From NCBI GenBank assembly GCA_030263665.1, contig SZPK01000010.1, positions 1-64,000 on the forward strand: a stretch of 64,000 bases of DNA, read 5' to 3'. The DNA comes from Villigracilis sp024434165. GTDB taxonomy: Bacteria > Chloroflexota > Anaerolineae > Anaerolineales > Villigracilaceae. The notes under the pieces are model-generated. The model ran no database searches and was not told where the DNA came from. It saw nothing but the letters and a program-made list of their open reading frames with translations. Shown piece after piece: positions 44,873 to 53,355 of this stretch. Each line of letters starts with the position of its first letter. Position 1 is the stretch's first letter. The position numbers were made by a program, and so were the translations under genes.

Positions 44873-46543
44873 TTATATCTCGCCTTTTTCGACCATGGCT
44901 AAAAAGACCCGCACGATTCCGGGGTCGAAGTGCCTGCCAGACTGTTCGTTGAAGTACGCGATGATTTGCTCGCGCGACCAGGCTTTATTGTACGGGCGGT
45001 CGTGGCTGAGCGCGTCCCACACATCTGCGACGGCGAAGATGCGCGCTGAGAGCGGAATTTCCCCGCCTTTCAGCCCGCGCGGGTAGCCGGTGCCATCCCA
45101 TTTTTCGTGATGGCAGTACGGAATTTCAACCGCCTTGCTCAGGAAAGGAATGCGCGAGAGGAGTTTGTACGCCGTCTCCGGGTGCTGTTGGATAATGGCG
45201 CGTTCCTCTGGCGTGAGCCTGCCCTTTTTGTGAAGAATCTCGTCGGGGATGCTGATCTTGCCGATGTCGTGCAGGATCGAGCCGCTGCGAATGTCTTCGA
45301 GCGCCTCGCCGCGGATGCCGATCTTCTGCGCGATCTTCAGCGTGTGTTCCGTCACGCGGCGGGAGTGACCTTCGGTTTCCTTGTCGCGCAGTTCGAGCGC
45401 GCGCGCGAATCCCTCCAGCATGGATTCGTAGGCTTCCTCCAGTTCGCGGGTGCGCTCCTGAACGCGGTCTTCGAGCTTCAGGTTCAGTTTTCGCAGTTCA
45501 CCCTCCAGTTCCTTAAGGGCGGTGATGTCGTGTGAAATGTAGACGCGCCCGACCATTTCCTTGCTGGAGTTGTAGATGGGCCAGACTGTCAGTTCGTAAT
45601 AGATCTGTTTCTTGTTCAGTTCAAAACAGGCTTCGGTGCGGGCGTATGAAACCTGGGTATACATCTTGATCGGAATGGGGAAGTTGTCGAACACCTTTTT
45701 TGCGGATTGCCCGATAACGTCGTTGGCTTTCCTGTCCAGCAGGGCAAGCATGGCTTGGTTGATATCCACAATGAGATTTTGTTTGTCGAGGATGACCACC
45801 GGGTCGGCAAGCGCCTCGAAGACCTTTTCCCTTCCGATCGGGACCACCTCGAAGATGCGGAAGCGGAACAGCCCCCAGGCAATGATGATGTTTCCCAGCG
45901 CCGCCAGGAACGGATAGGCATCCCGTTCCGGCGCGATTTTCACGCCGAGCAGCGTAAACACCGTCCCTGCAATGGGGATGGAAAAGCCCAGGAGGATGAC
46001 CAGCAATTGGGCGCGGTACAAACCGTGAGGTCGTATGAGGCGGCGGAAGAGGATCGAAAGTCCCCACGCCATGATGGCGTAACTATAGAGGGCATATCCG
46101 TACACCGCCAGCGCCGGATCATAAGCCAGTTCGGCGAAAGGATGCGTGCCCAACAACGTCGAACTGCCGTAAATCCAATGATGGAACCCGTCGGTGATGA
46201 GCAGAAGCGTGAACACGGCAGGCGCGAACAGCGAAGCCGCAAACGCCAGCCGCGGGTTGCGAAGGCGGTATTCCGTAAACTGCACGGCAAAGACGGGGAG
46301 CGCGATCAGAATCAGGTTTGCGCTCAACCACTGAAAGCCGTCCCAGAAGATTTTATCCTCCAGGTCCGGGGAAATCAATTCAAGGATGAAGCCTGAAATC
46401 CACAGGAATTGCCCCAATACATACCAGCCAAAGGCGAGCGCCCCCTGTGCGCGGCGTTTCTCCCAAACGTAGTATAGGATTGCAAGGGAAAGCAGAAGCG
46501 AGACGAAGTATGGAATTAAGTAGGTTGTTTCGACAAGGTTCAT
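44873..46543 (-). CDS. Membrane sensor HD-GYP phosphodiesterase (7TM, PAS, HD-GYP)
   Basis: This 556-aa protein likely degrades cyclic di-GMP. Residues 1-220 hold about seven hydrophobic helices (histidine-kinase N-terminal 7TM type). A PAS domain follows (about 235-345, DPVVILDKQNLIVDINQAML) with a coiled linker (LRKLNLKLEDRVQERTRELEEA). The HD-GYP domain has LHDIGKISIPDEILHKKG and HHEKWDGTGYPRGLKG. All metal and GYP residues are present. No diguanylate cyclase with intact GGDEF was seen in the window. Confidence 0.94.
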   Translation of the reverse strand: MNLVETTYLIPYFVSLLLSLAILYYVWEKRRAQGALAFGWYVLGQFLWISGFILELISPDLEDKIFWDGFQWLSANLILIALPVFAVQFTEYRLRNPRLAFAASLFAPAVFTLLLITDGFHHWIYGSSTLLGTHPFAELAYDPALAVYGYALYSYAIMAWGLSILFRRLIRPHGLYRAQLLVILLGFSIPIAGTVFTLLGVKIAPERDAYPFLAALGNIIIAWGLFRFRIFEVVPIGREKVFEALADPVVILDKQNLIVDINQAMLALLDRKANDVIGQSAKKVFDNFPIPIKMYTQVSYARTEACFELNKKQIYYELTVWPIYNSSKEMVGRVYISHDITALKELEGELRKLNLKLEDRVQERTRELEEAYESMLEGFARALELRDKETEGHSRRVTEHTLKIAQKIGIRGEALEDIRSGSILHDIGKISIPDEILHKKGRLTPEERAIIQQHPETAYKLLSRIPFLSKAVEIPYCHHEKWDGTGYPRGLKGGEIPLSARIFAVADVWDALSHDRPYNKAWSREQIIAYFNEQSGRHFDPGIVRVFLAMVEKGEI

Positions 46544-46610
46544 GTTGCGGGCGTAATGGTTTGGGTGGCGATATTATATCTCTCCGTTTATTGGATTGGA
46601 ACATCCACGA

Positions 46611-46645
46611 AAAAAGACGCGAGCCTTAACCTGCCCGCGTCTTTC
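46611..46645 (-). terminator. Terminator of the molybdenum hydroxylase gene
   Basis: Minus strand: AAAGACGCG, 14-nt loop, CGCGTCTTT with a run of T. Confidence 0.82.
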
Positions 46646-46667
46646 TGGACCTCGAACCTGATTCGGT

Positions 46668-49600
46668 TTACTGACGGTGGATCGCCCTCCAGACTCTTTC
46701 CGGCGTGGTCGGGATGTCATCCACGTTGACGCCGAGGGCGTCCAGAATGGCGTTTCCAACCGCAGGCGCGACCCCGTCCATTGGAATCTCGGCGACGGCT
46801 TTCACACCAAACGGATGGCTCGGCTCGAACGTCTCGACGAAGATGGTTTCGAGTTCGGGCATTTCATCCGCGCGGAAGATGTGATAGCGGTCAAGGTCGC
46901 GTTCGTAAGCCGCGCCTTTTTCGTCGTAGCGCATCTCTTCGCACACGGCGTAGCCGAGCGCCTGCGTCATGCCGCCTTCGATCTGCCCCGAAGCCGTGAG
47001 CGGATTGACAATGACGCCCGAATCCACCGCCATCACCAATTTATCCACTGTGACTGCGCCCGTTTCCATATCCACGGTCACTTCGGCGAACTGCGCCGCA
47101 AACGGCGGAGGCGACACGGGCGAGACGTAACTTGCCACGCCCATGATCTGTTCCTGGTTGTTTTTGTGGAGCGTATCGAGCGCAATCTCCGCCAGGGAAA
47201 TACTGTCTCCGTTTGGAGCGATTGCCTTGCGGTCAGCCAGTCGAATGTCGCCAGGTTGAAGGTCAATCACCTGACCTGCGGCTTTCGACTTTTGACTTAG
47301 TATCGCTGCCGCGCGGATTTTGATTCGCTCCGCCGCGATCTGCGCCGCTTTGGTTGCCGCCGTTCCAGAAATGTACGTCGTGGAAGAAGCGTACGCGCCT
47401 TTATCGAACGGCGTGAAATCGGTATCCGACGAATAACAGATGATGTCCTCGACGGGAACGCCCAGCACCTCCGCCGCCATTTGCGCGAGGACGGTATCCG
47501 ACCCTGTTCCCAGGTCTGTCGCGCCGACCAGCAGGTTGAACGAGCCGTCGTCATTCATCTTGATGGATGCGCCGCCCATGTCGAGGTAGGGGATCGCCGT
47601 TCCCTGCATCACCATGGCAACGCCAATGCCTTTGCGCTTGTAGCGCAAACCTTTGGTTTGCGCGCGCAAGTCAGAGACTTGCGCTACGCGCCACTCTTCA
47701 TTCCCGAACTTCTGATCCCAGCCAATTGCCGCCTTGCCCTGCGCCACGCATTGCTCCAACCCGACGGTGTGAATGATTTCAGGCCGCGGCTCGCGCCCTT
47801 CGTTCCATGCAGTGGAGAAGGGATGATACTCGCCAGGGCGGATGGCGTTCTTCAAGCGGAACTCGATCGGGTCGAAGCCCATTGCGCGCGCGATTTTTTC
47901 CATGTGACGGTCGAGGGGCCAATATCCCTGCGGCACGCCGTATCCGCGGAACGCGCCAGCGGGGGGCGTGTTGGTGTAAACCACATCTGCATAGAAGCGG
48001 ATGTTCGGCGCTTTGCGATACTCGCCGTCGCCGACATACAACGCCATTGCCTTGTGCCCCGTGTTGCCTGTGACGGTCAGCGCGTGGCAGCCGTACGCGC
48101 CCGTATCGGAGAGGGCGTACATCTCGTTCGCGGTGATCGTCCCGTCCCGCTTCACGCCCGTCTTCATCTTGATTCTCATCGGGTGCCTTGACCTTGCGCC
48201 GATGAATTCTTCCTCTCTCGTGTACTCGTAGATGACGGGTCGTTTGGTGGCGATGGTCAGATGCGCGGGCACGTCTTCCATCAGCACTTCCTGCTTGCCG
48301 CCGAAGCCGCCGCCGATGCGCGGTTTGATGACGCGGATGCGCTTCACGGGCAGACCCAGCACAGGCGCAAGCATTCTTCGGACGTGAAACGGAACCTGCG
48401 TGGACGTGCGAATCACGAGGCGGTCGTCTTCATCCCAATACGTGACCGCCACGTGCGGTTCGATGCTCACTTGCTGCACCTTCGGCACTTCGTACTCGGC
48501 TTCGAAGATTTCGTCCGCTTCGGCGAAGCCTTTGTTCACGTCACCGATGTCAATGCGGATGTGCGCGGCAAGATTTTTATCGGGGTTCGAGTCGGCAAAG
48601 TTGACGTATTCAGGCTCATCGTGGATTTTGACCGCATCGGGTTTCATCGCCTCGCGCGAATCCAAAATGGCGGGCAGGATTTCATATTCCACGTCAATCA
48701 ACGTCAATGCCTTCTCTGCGATTTCAGGAGTCTCCGCCGCGACGAATGCCACGCGGTCTCCGACAAAACGAACCTTGTTATCCAGCGAGAACGAATCCAA
48801 CGGACCAGGGATCGGGTCCGACTGTCCTGCTGTGGAATAGACCACGCGCGGAATGTCCTGCCAGGTCAGCACGGCGGCGACGCCCTTCAACGCTTTGGCT
48901 TTGCGGGTGTCAATGCGTTTGATCCGCGCGTGGGCGTGCGGCGAACGCAGGACTTTCGCATACAACATGCCGCGCATGTCCAAATCTGCGGCGAAGGCGG
49001 GTTTACCCTGCACCAGTTTGATGGCGTCCACCTTCTTTTCGGGCTTGCCGACGGTTTGCCACGTCTGCGTTTCGGGCGTGACGACAACTTTGGGTCGAGT
49101 TAAAACTGCGGCGGAGGGAGAGGCGGTTGATTCCCCCGAAGGAGAATCAGGTTGAGGCGCCCCAAAATCCCAATGAACAGAGGTTACATCAATCGGTTCG
49201 TCTCCGCGCATGACCGCTGCCGCTTTCATCACCGCCTGGACAGGTTTGAGATACCCCGTGCAGCGGCACAACACGCCCGCAATCGCCTCGCGGACTTCCG
49301 CTTCGCTGGGGTTCGGGTTTTTATCCAGCAGGCTTTTGGCGGCGAGGATTTGCGCGGGCGTGCAGTACCCGCACTGGATCGCGCCCGATTCGACAAATGC
49401 TTTTTGCAGGGGATGAAGACCATCGGTCTTTCTCCAGCCCTGTTCTGGGTGCTCGCCCAGCGCCTCGATCGTGGCGACGGCGTGACCCTCCGCCTGCGCC
49501 GCCAGCATCGAACCTGCGTTGACGGGTTTGCCATCGAGCAGAACCGTATCCGCGCCCGTCAACCCGTGCTCGTCACCGAACTTCACGCCGTGAAAACCCA

Positions 49601-49685
49601 ATCCGCGCAGGGCGGCGAGCAGGGTCGTGGACGGGGGAGCGTCTATGGCGTGTTCCATTCCGTTGATTTTAAGGGTGATGTTCAT
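46668..49685 (-). CDS. Fused [2Fe-2S]/molybdopterin hydroxylase (xanthine dehydrogenase family)
   Basis: This 1005-aa protein has residues 1-155 as the Fe-S region and about 205-1005 as the molybdopterin subunit. The second cluster is intact (C105 and C108 in QCGYCTP, C140 and C142 in LCRCTGY). The first, plant-ferredoxin-type cluster is not. The four cysteines of the usual GCGEGxCGACTV...NSCL pattern are replaced (GDEHGLTGADTVLLDGKPVN, D38, T43, D46, G58). The Mo-site glycine-rich loop GGGFGGKQ and the terminal catalytic Glu (KAVAEIPMDG) are kept. Residues 667-682 come from a 48-bp palindromic module inserted in frame. AAGGAG precedes the ATG. Substrate unknown. Confidence 0.93.
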   Translation of the reverse strand: MNITLKINGMEHAIDAPPSTTLLAALRGLGFHGVKFGDEHGLTGADTVLLDGKPVNAGSMLAAQAEGHAVATIEALGEHPEQGWRKTDGLHPLQKAFVESGAIQCGYCTPAQILAAKSLLDKNPNPSEAEVREAIAGVLCRCTGYLKPVQAVMKAAAVMRGDEPIDVTSVHWDFGAPQPDSPSGESTASPSAAVLTRPKVVVTPETQTWQTVGKPEKKVDAIKLVQGKPAFAADLDMRGMLYAKVLRSPHAHARIKRIDTRKAKALKGVAAVLTWQDIPRVVYSTAGQSDPIPGPLDSFSLDNKVRFVGDRVAFVAAETPEIAEKALTLIDVEYEILPAILDSREAMKPDAVKIHDEPEYVNFADSNPDKNLAAHIRIDIGDVNKGFAEADEIFEAEYEVPKVQQVSIEPHVAVTYWDEDDRLVIRTSTQVPFHVRRMLAPVLGLPVKRIRVIKPRIGGGFGGKQEVLMEDVPAHLTIATKRPVIYEYTREEEFIGARSRHPMRIKMKTGVKRDGTITANEMYALSDTGAYGCHALTVTGNTGHKAMALYVGDGEYRKAPNIRFYADVVYTNTPPAGAFRGYGVPQGYWPLDRHMEKIARAMGFDPIEFRLKNAIRPGEYHPFSTAWNEGREPRPEIIHTVGLEQCVAQGKAAIGWDQKFGNEEWRVAQVSDLRAQTKGLRYKRKGIGVAMVMQGTAIPYLDMGGASIKMNDDGSFNLLVGATDLGTGSDTVLAQMAAEVLGVPVEDIICYSSDTDFTPFDKGAYASSTTYISGTAATKAAQIAAERIKIRAAAILSQKSKAAGQVIDLQPGDIRLADRKAIAPNGDSISLAEIALDTLHKNNQEQIMGVASYVSPVSPPPFAAQFAEVTVDMETGAVTVDKLVMAVDSGVIVNPLTASGQIEGGMTQALGYAVCEEMRYDEKGAAYERDLDRYHIFRADEMPELETIFVETFEPSHPFGVKAVAEIPMDGVAPAVGNAILDALGVNVDDIPTTPERVWRAIHRQ
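47640..47687 (-). repeat. In-frame double palindrome inside the molybdenum hydroxylase gene
   Basis: Two adjacent hairpins, GCGCAAACCTTTGGTTTGCGC and GCGCAAGTCAGAGACTTGCGC, are bounded by GTAG and CTAC. Total 48 bp, exactly 16 codons, coding for VAQVSDLRAQTKGLRY. The CAAGTC-GACTTG core matches the palindromes that flank the RAYT gene 2 kb away. Confidence 0.93.
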
Positions 49686-49697
49686 TGGGGCTCCTTG

Positions 49698-49723
49698 TAG
49701 AACAAGTCTATAGACTTGTTCTA
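49698..49723. repeat. RAYT left palindrome
   Basis: A perfect 26-bp inverted repeat centred on TCTATAGA and ending TAGAAC / GTTCTA. It is followed by CTTGTGCTAC. Confidence 0.93.
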
Positions 49724-49729
49724 CTTGTG

Positions 49730-50383
49730 CTACAACAGATTGGGATTGATGTAAGTATACGCCCAGTCTTGCCAGTTCTCAACCAATCCCGCCTTGACGG
49801 GGTTGTTAGCGATATACTCCAAAATTCGCGTAAACTCTTTATCATTCCGCACCACATGATCGTAACTTTCGTGCTGCCAGAATGCACCTTTACGCCCAAG
49901 TAATTTTGCGCAGGCATACCCTGTTCGCCCTTTGAGTAAACGCATGGTATGACTCACGGCGGTGTAGTGTTTTCCATCGCTTAATGGCGGCGGTTCAGGG
50001 ATGTCCTGTTGATCTATCAACAGATGACAATGATTACTCATCACGCAATAGGCGTGTAAACGATAGTTGTCGGGATGCAGCGCACGGAGTTCGCGGGTGA
50101 CAATTTCCGCAAATCGTGGTTCTGCCAGCCAGCGCGGACCATCCTTGGGATGATCAAGCAATGCGTCGAATCGAGCGAAGTGACGTTTTTGCGCTTTATA
50201 GCGTTCCTCACGCAGTTCGTTCCCTTTGAATTTTCCAGATAGCGAGCGTTTTTTGTTCTCGTATTCCTCCTTTAGTTTTTTCCAAACCTCGACAGGCAGG
50301 CTTCCTGCCAGCCGAAAGGTGATGAAGTAGGTGGCGTTGGGAAGATGGTAGTGGGGGAGGTTACGCTGGAAGAATTCGCTCAT
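49730..50383 (-). CDS. REP-associated tyrosine transposase (IS200/Y1 superfamily)
   Basis: This 217-aa Y1 transposase-type protein is thought to act on palindromic REP sequences. The HUH motif is HAYCVMSNHCHLLI (H-x-H). The catalytic tyrosine is probably in LEYIANNPVKAGLV, which is the RAYT-specific ending. The N-terminus YHLPNATYFITFRLAGSLP is also characteristic. The start at 50383 is preferred to an ATG 21 bases upstream that lies next to the flanking palindrome. Flanked on both sides by palindromes sharing a 16-bp core. It could be a domesticated single-copy gene. Confidence 0.92.
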   Translation of the reverse strand: MSEFFQRNLPHYHLPNATYFITFRLAGSLPVEVWKKLKEEYENKKRSLSGKFKGNELREERYKAQKRHFARFDALLDHPKDGPRWLAEPRFAEIVTRELRALHPDNYRLHAYCVMSNHCHLLIDQQDIPEPPPLSDGKHYTAVSHTMRLLKGRTGYACAKLLGRKGAFWQHESYDHVVRNDKEFTRILEYIANNPVKAGLVENWQDWAYTYINPNLL

Positions 50384-50397
50384 AAGTTCGATTGCGC

Positions 50398-50421
50398 AGA
50401 GCAAGTCTATAGACTTGCTCT
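50398..50421. repeat. RAYT right palindrome
   Basis: Perfect 24-bp inverted repeat AGAGCAAGTCTA / TAGACTTGCTCT. It shares CAAGTCTATAGACTTG with the left copy and borders the 3' end of the peptidase gene. Confidence 0.93.
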
Positions 50422-50423
50422 AC

Positions 50424-53333
50424 TTACACCACCTTCGTCACCTTCAGCCCCACCCTCGACCCCTCCAGCGCAGACTGTGGACCCAGCACCACCACCGCGT
50501 CCGACTTCGCCACCTTTTCCAATACTTCGCCGAAAGCGATGAAATCTTCGCCGTTGGTGGAGAGAACTTCGTCGCGGTATTTCTGGCGGAAGGCGTCGTC
50601 GCGCCCTGTGATGTAGCGCATCATCGAAGTGTAGCCCTTCGCGTCGGGCAGTTGGTAGGCATCCAGGTCGCCGATGGCGGCGATGACGGCTTTCTTCAGT
50701 TCGTTTTCGTTCAGACGCGCAGAATCGAGCGATTTCAAGAACTCGGCGGCTTTGTCGTAATTTGCGAGCGTGTTATCCAGATTCGGGTCGCGGTAGGAGA
50801 GGAAACTGAACACGCCCGTCGCGTCGTCGAATTGGGCGAACGCGCCGTATGCGCCGCCCTGCACGCGGATTTTTTCCCACAGGTGAGTCATGCCCAAATA
50901 TCCGACCACCACCATTGAAGAGCCATCCAATTCGTAGCCGTGATCGTACAGGTTTGCGCCCTTCGCCACGTAATTGACCTGCGCAGGAATCGCCAAGCCT
51001 TCTTTTTGGGTCGAAGGTCGAAAGTCGAAGGTCGAGAGTTGCGCATCTTTTACTGGCATGGCGAAGATGAAATTTTCCAAATGCGGCTGGAGGGTCTTCC
51101 AATTTGCAGCGTCGAGCGTCACGTTGCACAGCAGGGTCTTGCTGTTGATCAACGTCTCGCGCATGGTTTCCAGTTTCTTCAACACGCTCGCCCACTTTTT
51201 ATCAATTTCAGCCGCCAGTTCGCGCAGCGCAAACAGATAACTGATTCCATGCGTCTGTTCGTTGACCCAGCCCGTGCCGCCAAACTGCGCGCGCAGGCGC
51301 ATGTTCGCAAAGCGGTGTCCTGCAGGCGCCAGCCCAGACTCGAGTCCCGCTTTTTCCTCCAGCACGATTTGCTTGAACCGTTCCCTGTCGTCGAATTTTG
51401 CGGTGAGAAGGACATCGCGCAGGATGCCCAGCATCTCGTTGGCTTGACTCATCGTGGACTTGCCGCGAATCATCAGGTATGCGCGGCTCTCTCTTGACTT
51501 GTGGGTGGTCGCCGCGACCGCCGAGCCGTAGATTCCGCCCGTGCTTTTTCCGATCCGCTGCGAGAGTTTGACGTAGTCTTCGGCTTCGGTGCCCATCTCG
51601 AGCAGGGCGCGCGCGAAGATCTCCGTCAGCGGAATCAGTTCCTGCGGCATGGCGCGTAAATCGAAGGCAAGGTCGAGATAGACAATGCCGTTGGTGAAGA
51701 GGTCGTGATACAGGACCTTTGAATCCTGTACCTGGATTTCTTCGATGGGAATCGTCTTCACCTGCTTGTCGAGATCGTCCAAATCGAGGACGGGCAGTTT
51801 TGCCAACGCTTCGGGCGAGTCGGGGGTCTCCTGGCGCAGCCTGAGTTTTTCCGTGTTTTCGACATGCCTGCGGATGTCGTCGTCGCTCATGGTCTTTCTG
51901 GCAGAATCCAGCCTGGACTTTTCCTCCGTTTCGAGGCGTTGAGCCAGCTCCGAGTCAGGTTTGAAGCGGATGGTCGTCCTGTGATTGTTCTCCAGCAGGT
52001 AGGTCTGAATCATCTTTTCAAAATAGCGCGGGTCGTCTGCAAGCCGCTTCTTGACTTCGTTGAGCGGCGCTTCGAAGGCGAGCAGTTTGAAGGCGTCGTC
52101 ATCGTGCAGCCAGGTGGTGAGCGCGCGGAGCATGATGGCAATGCCGCGCGGGAAGGCGCCTGTGTTGTTTTCGCGCAGGGCGAACTCGATGGTGTTGACG
52201 GATGCGGCAACGGTGTCGGGGTCTATGCCTTCGTTGACGAGTTTTTGCAATGTGTCGAAGATGAGCGTTTCGATTTTCCTGGCGTGGCGGGCGCGCGTGC
52301 CTTTGAGTCCCGTCGAGAAGATCATCTCGCGCAGTTCGGTTTCGAGACCGATGCCCGCAAGGTCTTCACCGAGACCCGAATCGGTGAGCGCTTTTTTGAG
52401 CGGCGAGGCGGGCGTGCCGATGAGCGCGTGCGCGAGGATTTGGAAACTCAAATTTAGCGCGGGGTCGGAGGTGTCGGGTAGTTTCCAGTTGACGGTGAGA
52501 TAATGCTTTTTATCGAGGTCTTCGCCTTCGCTGGCGATGTAGGCGGTTTCGATTTTCTTCGGCTTCTTGAACGGCTTGGCAGGCGGCACCGCCGATTTGA
52601 CTTTCTTCTTTTTGAACGGCTTGAGGTAGCCTTCCATCAGTTTGAGGCGTTTGTCGGCTTGGTCGTTGCCGTAGAAAAAGATGAACGCGTTGGAAGGGTG
52701 GTAGTAGGTCTCCCAAAAGGCGCGGAAGTTTTCGTAGGTCAGGTTCGTGATTTCGGCAGGGTCGCCGCCCGAATCCACACCGTAGATGTGTTTGGGGAAG
52801 AGCGACTGTTGAATGGTGCGCGCGAGCAGGTTTTCGGGCGAGGAATATGCGCCTTTCATTTCGTTGAAGACCACGCCCTTGTATGCCAGCGGCGCGGCGG
52901 GATCGTTGATCTCGTAATGCCAGCCTTCCTGCATGAGCGTCTGCTCGCTGATGAGCGGATGAAAGACCGCGTCAATATAGACGTCAATCAGGTTGTAGAA
53001 ATCCTTTTCGTTCTGGCTCGCCACAGGGTAGCAGGTTTTGTCGGGATAGGTAAAGGCGTTGACAAACGTCGCCAGCGAGCCTTTGAGCAATTCCACGAAC
53101 GGTTCCTTGACGGGGTATTTCTCCGAGCCGTTCAGCACGGAATGTTCGAGGATGTGCGCGACGCCCGTCGAGTCTTTGGGCGTGGTGCGGAAGGTGATGC
53201 TGAATACCTTGTTCTCGTCGTCGTTGATGACGGAGAGCAGGCGCGCGCCCGTGCGTTTGTGTTCGTACAACCGCACAAGGGAGTTGATTTCGGGAATTTG
53301 TTGTTCTTTGATAAGGGTGAAGGATTTGGACAT
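50424..53333 (-). CDS. Insulinase-family M16C zinc peptidase (PreP-like)
   Basis: This 969-aa peptidase degrades short unstructured peptides in its organellar relatives. The inverted zinc motif HILEH is at 60-64, with the distal glutamate in SQNEKDFYN. It is built of two M16 halves joined by a hinge, and the M16C-associated linker region (about 460-720) is present, so length fits PreP. The short C-terminal half has the non-catalytic second domain (MTHLWEKIRVQGGAYG). AGGAG precedes the ATG. No signal peptide was seen, so the enzyme is probably cytosolic. Confidence 0.92.
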   Translation of the reverse strand: MSKSFTLIKEQQIPEINSLVRLYEHKRTGARLLSVINDDENKVFSITFRTTPKDSTGVAHILEHSVLNGSEKYPVKEPFVELLKGSLATFVNAFTYPDKTCYPVASQNEKDFYNLIDVYIDAVFHPLISEQTLMQEGWHYEINDPAAPLAYKGVVFNEMKGAYSSPENLLARTIQQSLFPKHIYGVDSGGDPAEITNLTYENFRAFWETYYHPSNAFIFFYGNDQADKRLKLMEGYLKPFKKKKVKSAVPPAKPFKKPKKIETAYIASEGEDLDKKHYLTVNWKLPDTSDPALNLSFQILAHALIGTPASPLKKALTDSGLGEDLAGIGLETELREMIFSTGLKGTRARHARKIETLIFDTLQKLVNEGIDPDTVAASVNTIEFALRENNTGAFPRGIAIMLRALTTWLHDDDAFKLLAFEAPLNEVKKRLADDPRYFEKMIQTYLLENNHRTTIRFKPDSELAQRLETEEKSRLDSARKTMSDDDIRRHVENTEKLRLRQETPDSPEALAKLPVLDLDDLDKQVKTIPIEEIQVQDSKVLYHDLFTNGIVYLDLAFDLRAMPQELIPLTEIFARALLEMGTEAEDYVKLSQRIGKSTGGIYGSAVAATTHKSRESRAYLMIRGKSTMSQANEMLGILRDVLLTAKFDDRERFKQIVLEEKAGLESGLAPAGHRFANMRLRAQFGGTGWVNEQTHGISYLFALRELAAEIDKKWASVLKKLETMRETLINSKTLLCNVTLDAANWKTLQPHLENFIFAMPVKDAQLSTFDFRPSTQKEGLAIPAQVNYVAKGANLYDHGYELDGSSMVVVGYLGMTHLWEKIRVQGGAYGAFAQFDDATGVFSFLSYRDPNLDNTLANYDKAAEFLKSLDSARLNENELKKAVIAAIGDLDAYQLPDAKGYTSMMRYITGRDDAFRQKYRDEVLSTNGEDFIAFGEVLEKVAKSDAVVVLGPQSALEGSRVGLKVTKVV

Positions 53334-53355
53334 GGTTCTCCTGCGGGGTCGAAGG

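Larger units (their letters stand above)
49698..50421 (-). mobile_element. RAYT unit: REP-associated tyrosine transposase with flanking palindromes
   Basis: A transposase gene (49730-50383) is bracketed by a 26-bp perfect palindrome (49698-49723) and a 24-bp perfect palindrome (50398-50421) that share the 16-bp core CAAGTCTATAGACTTG. This is the classical arrangement of RAYT genes with their REP sequences. No target-site duplication was identified. Confidence 0.87.
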
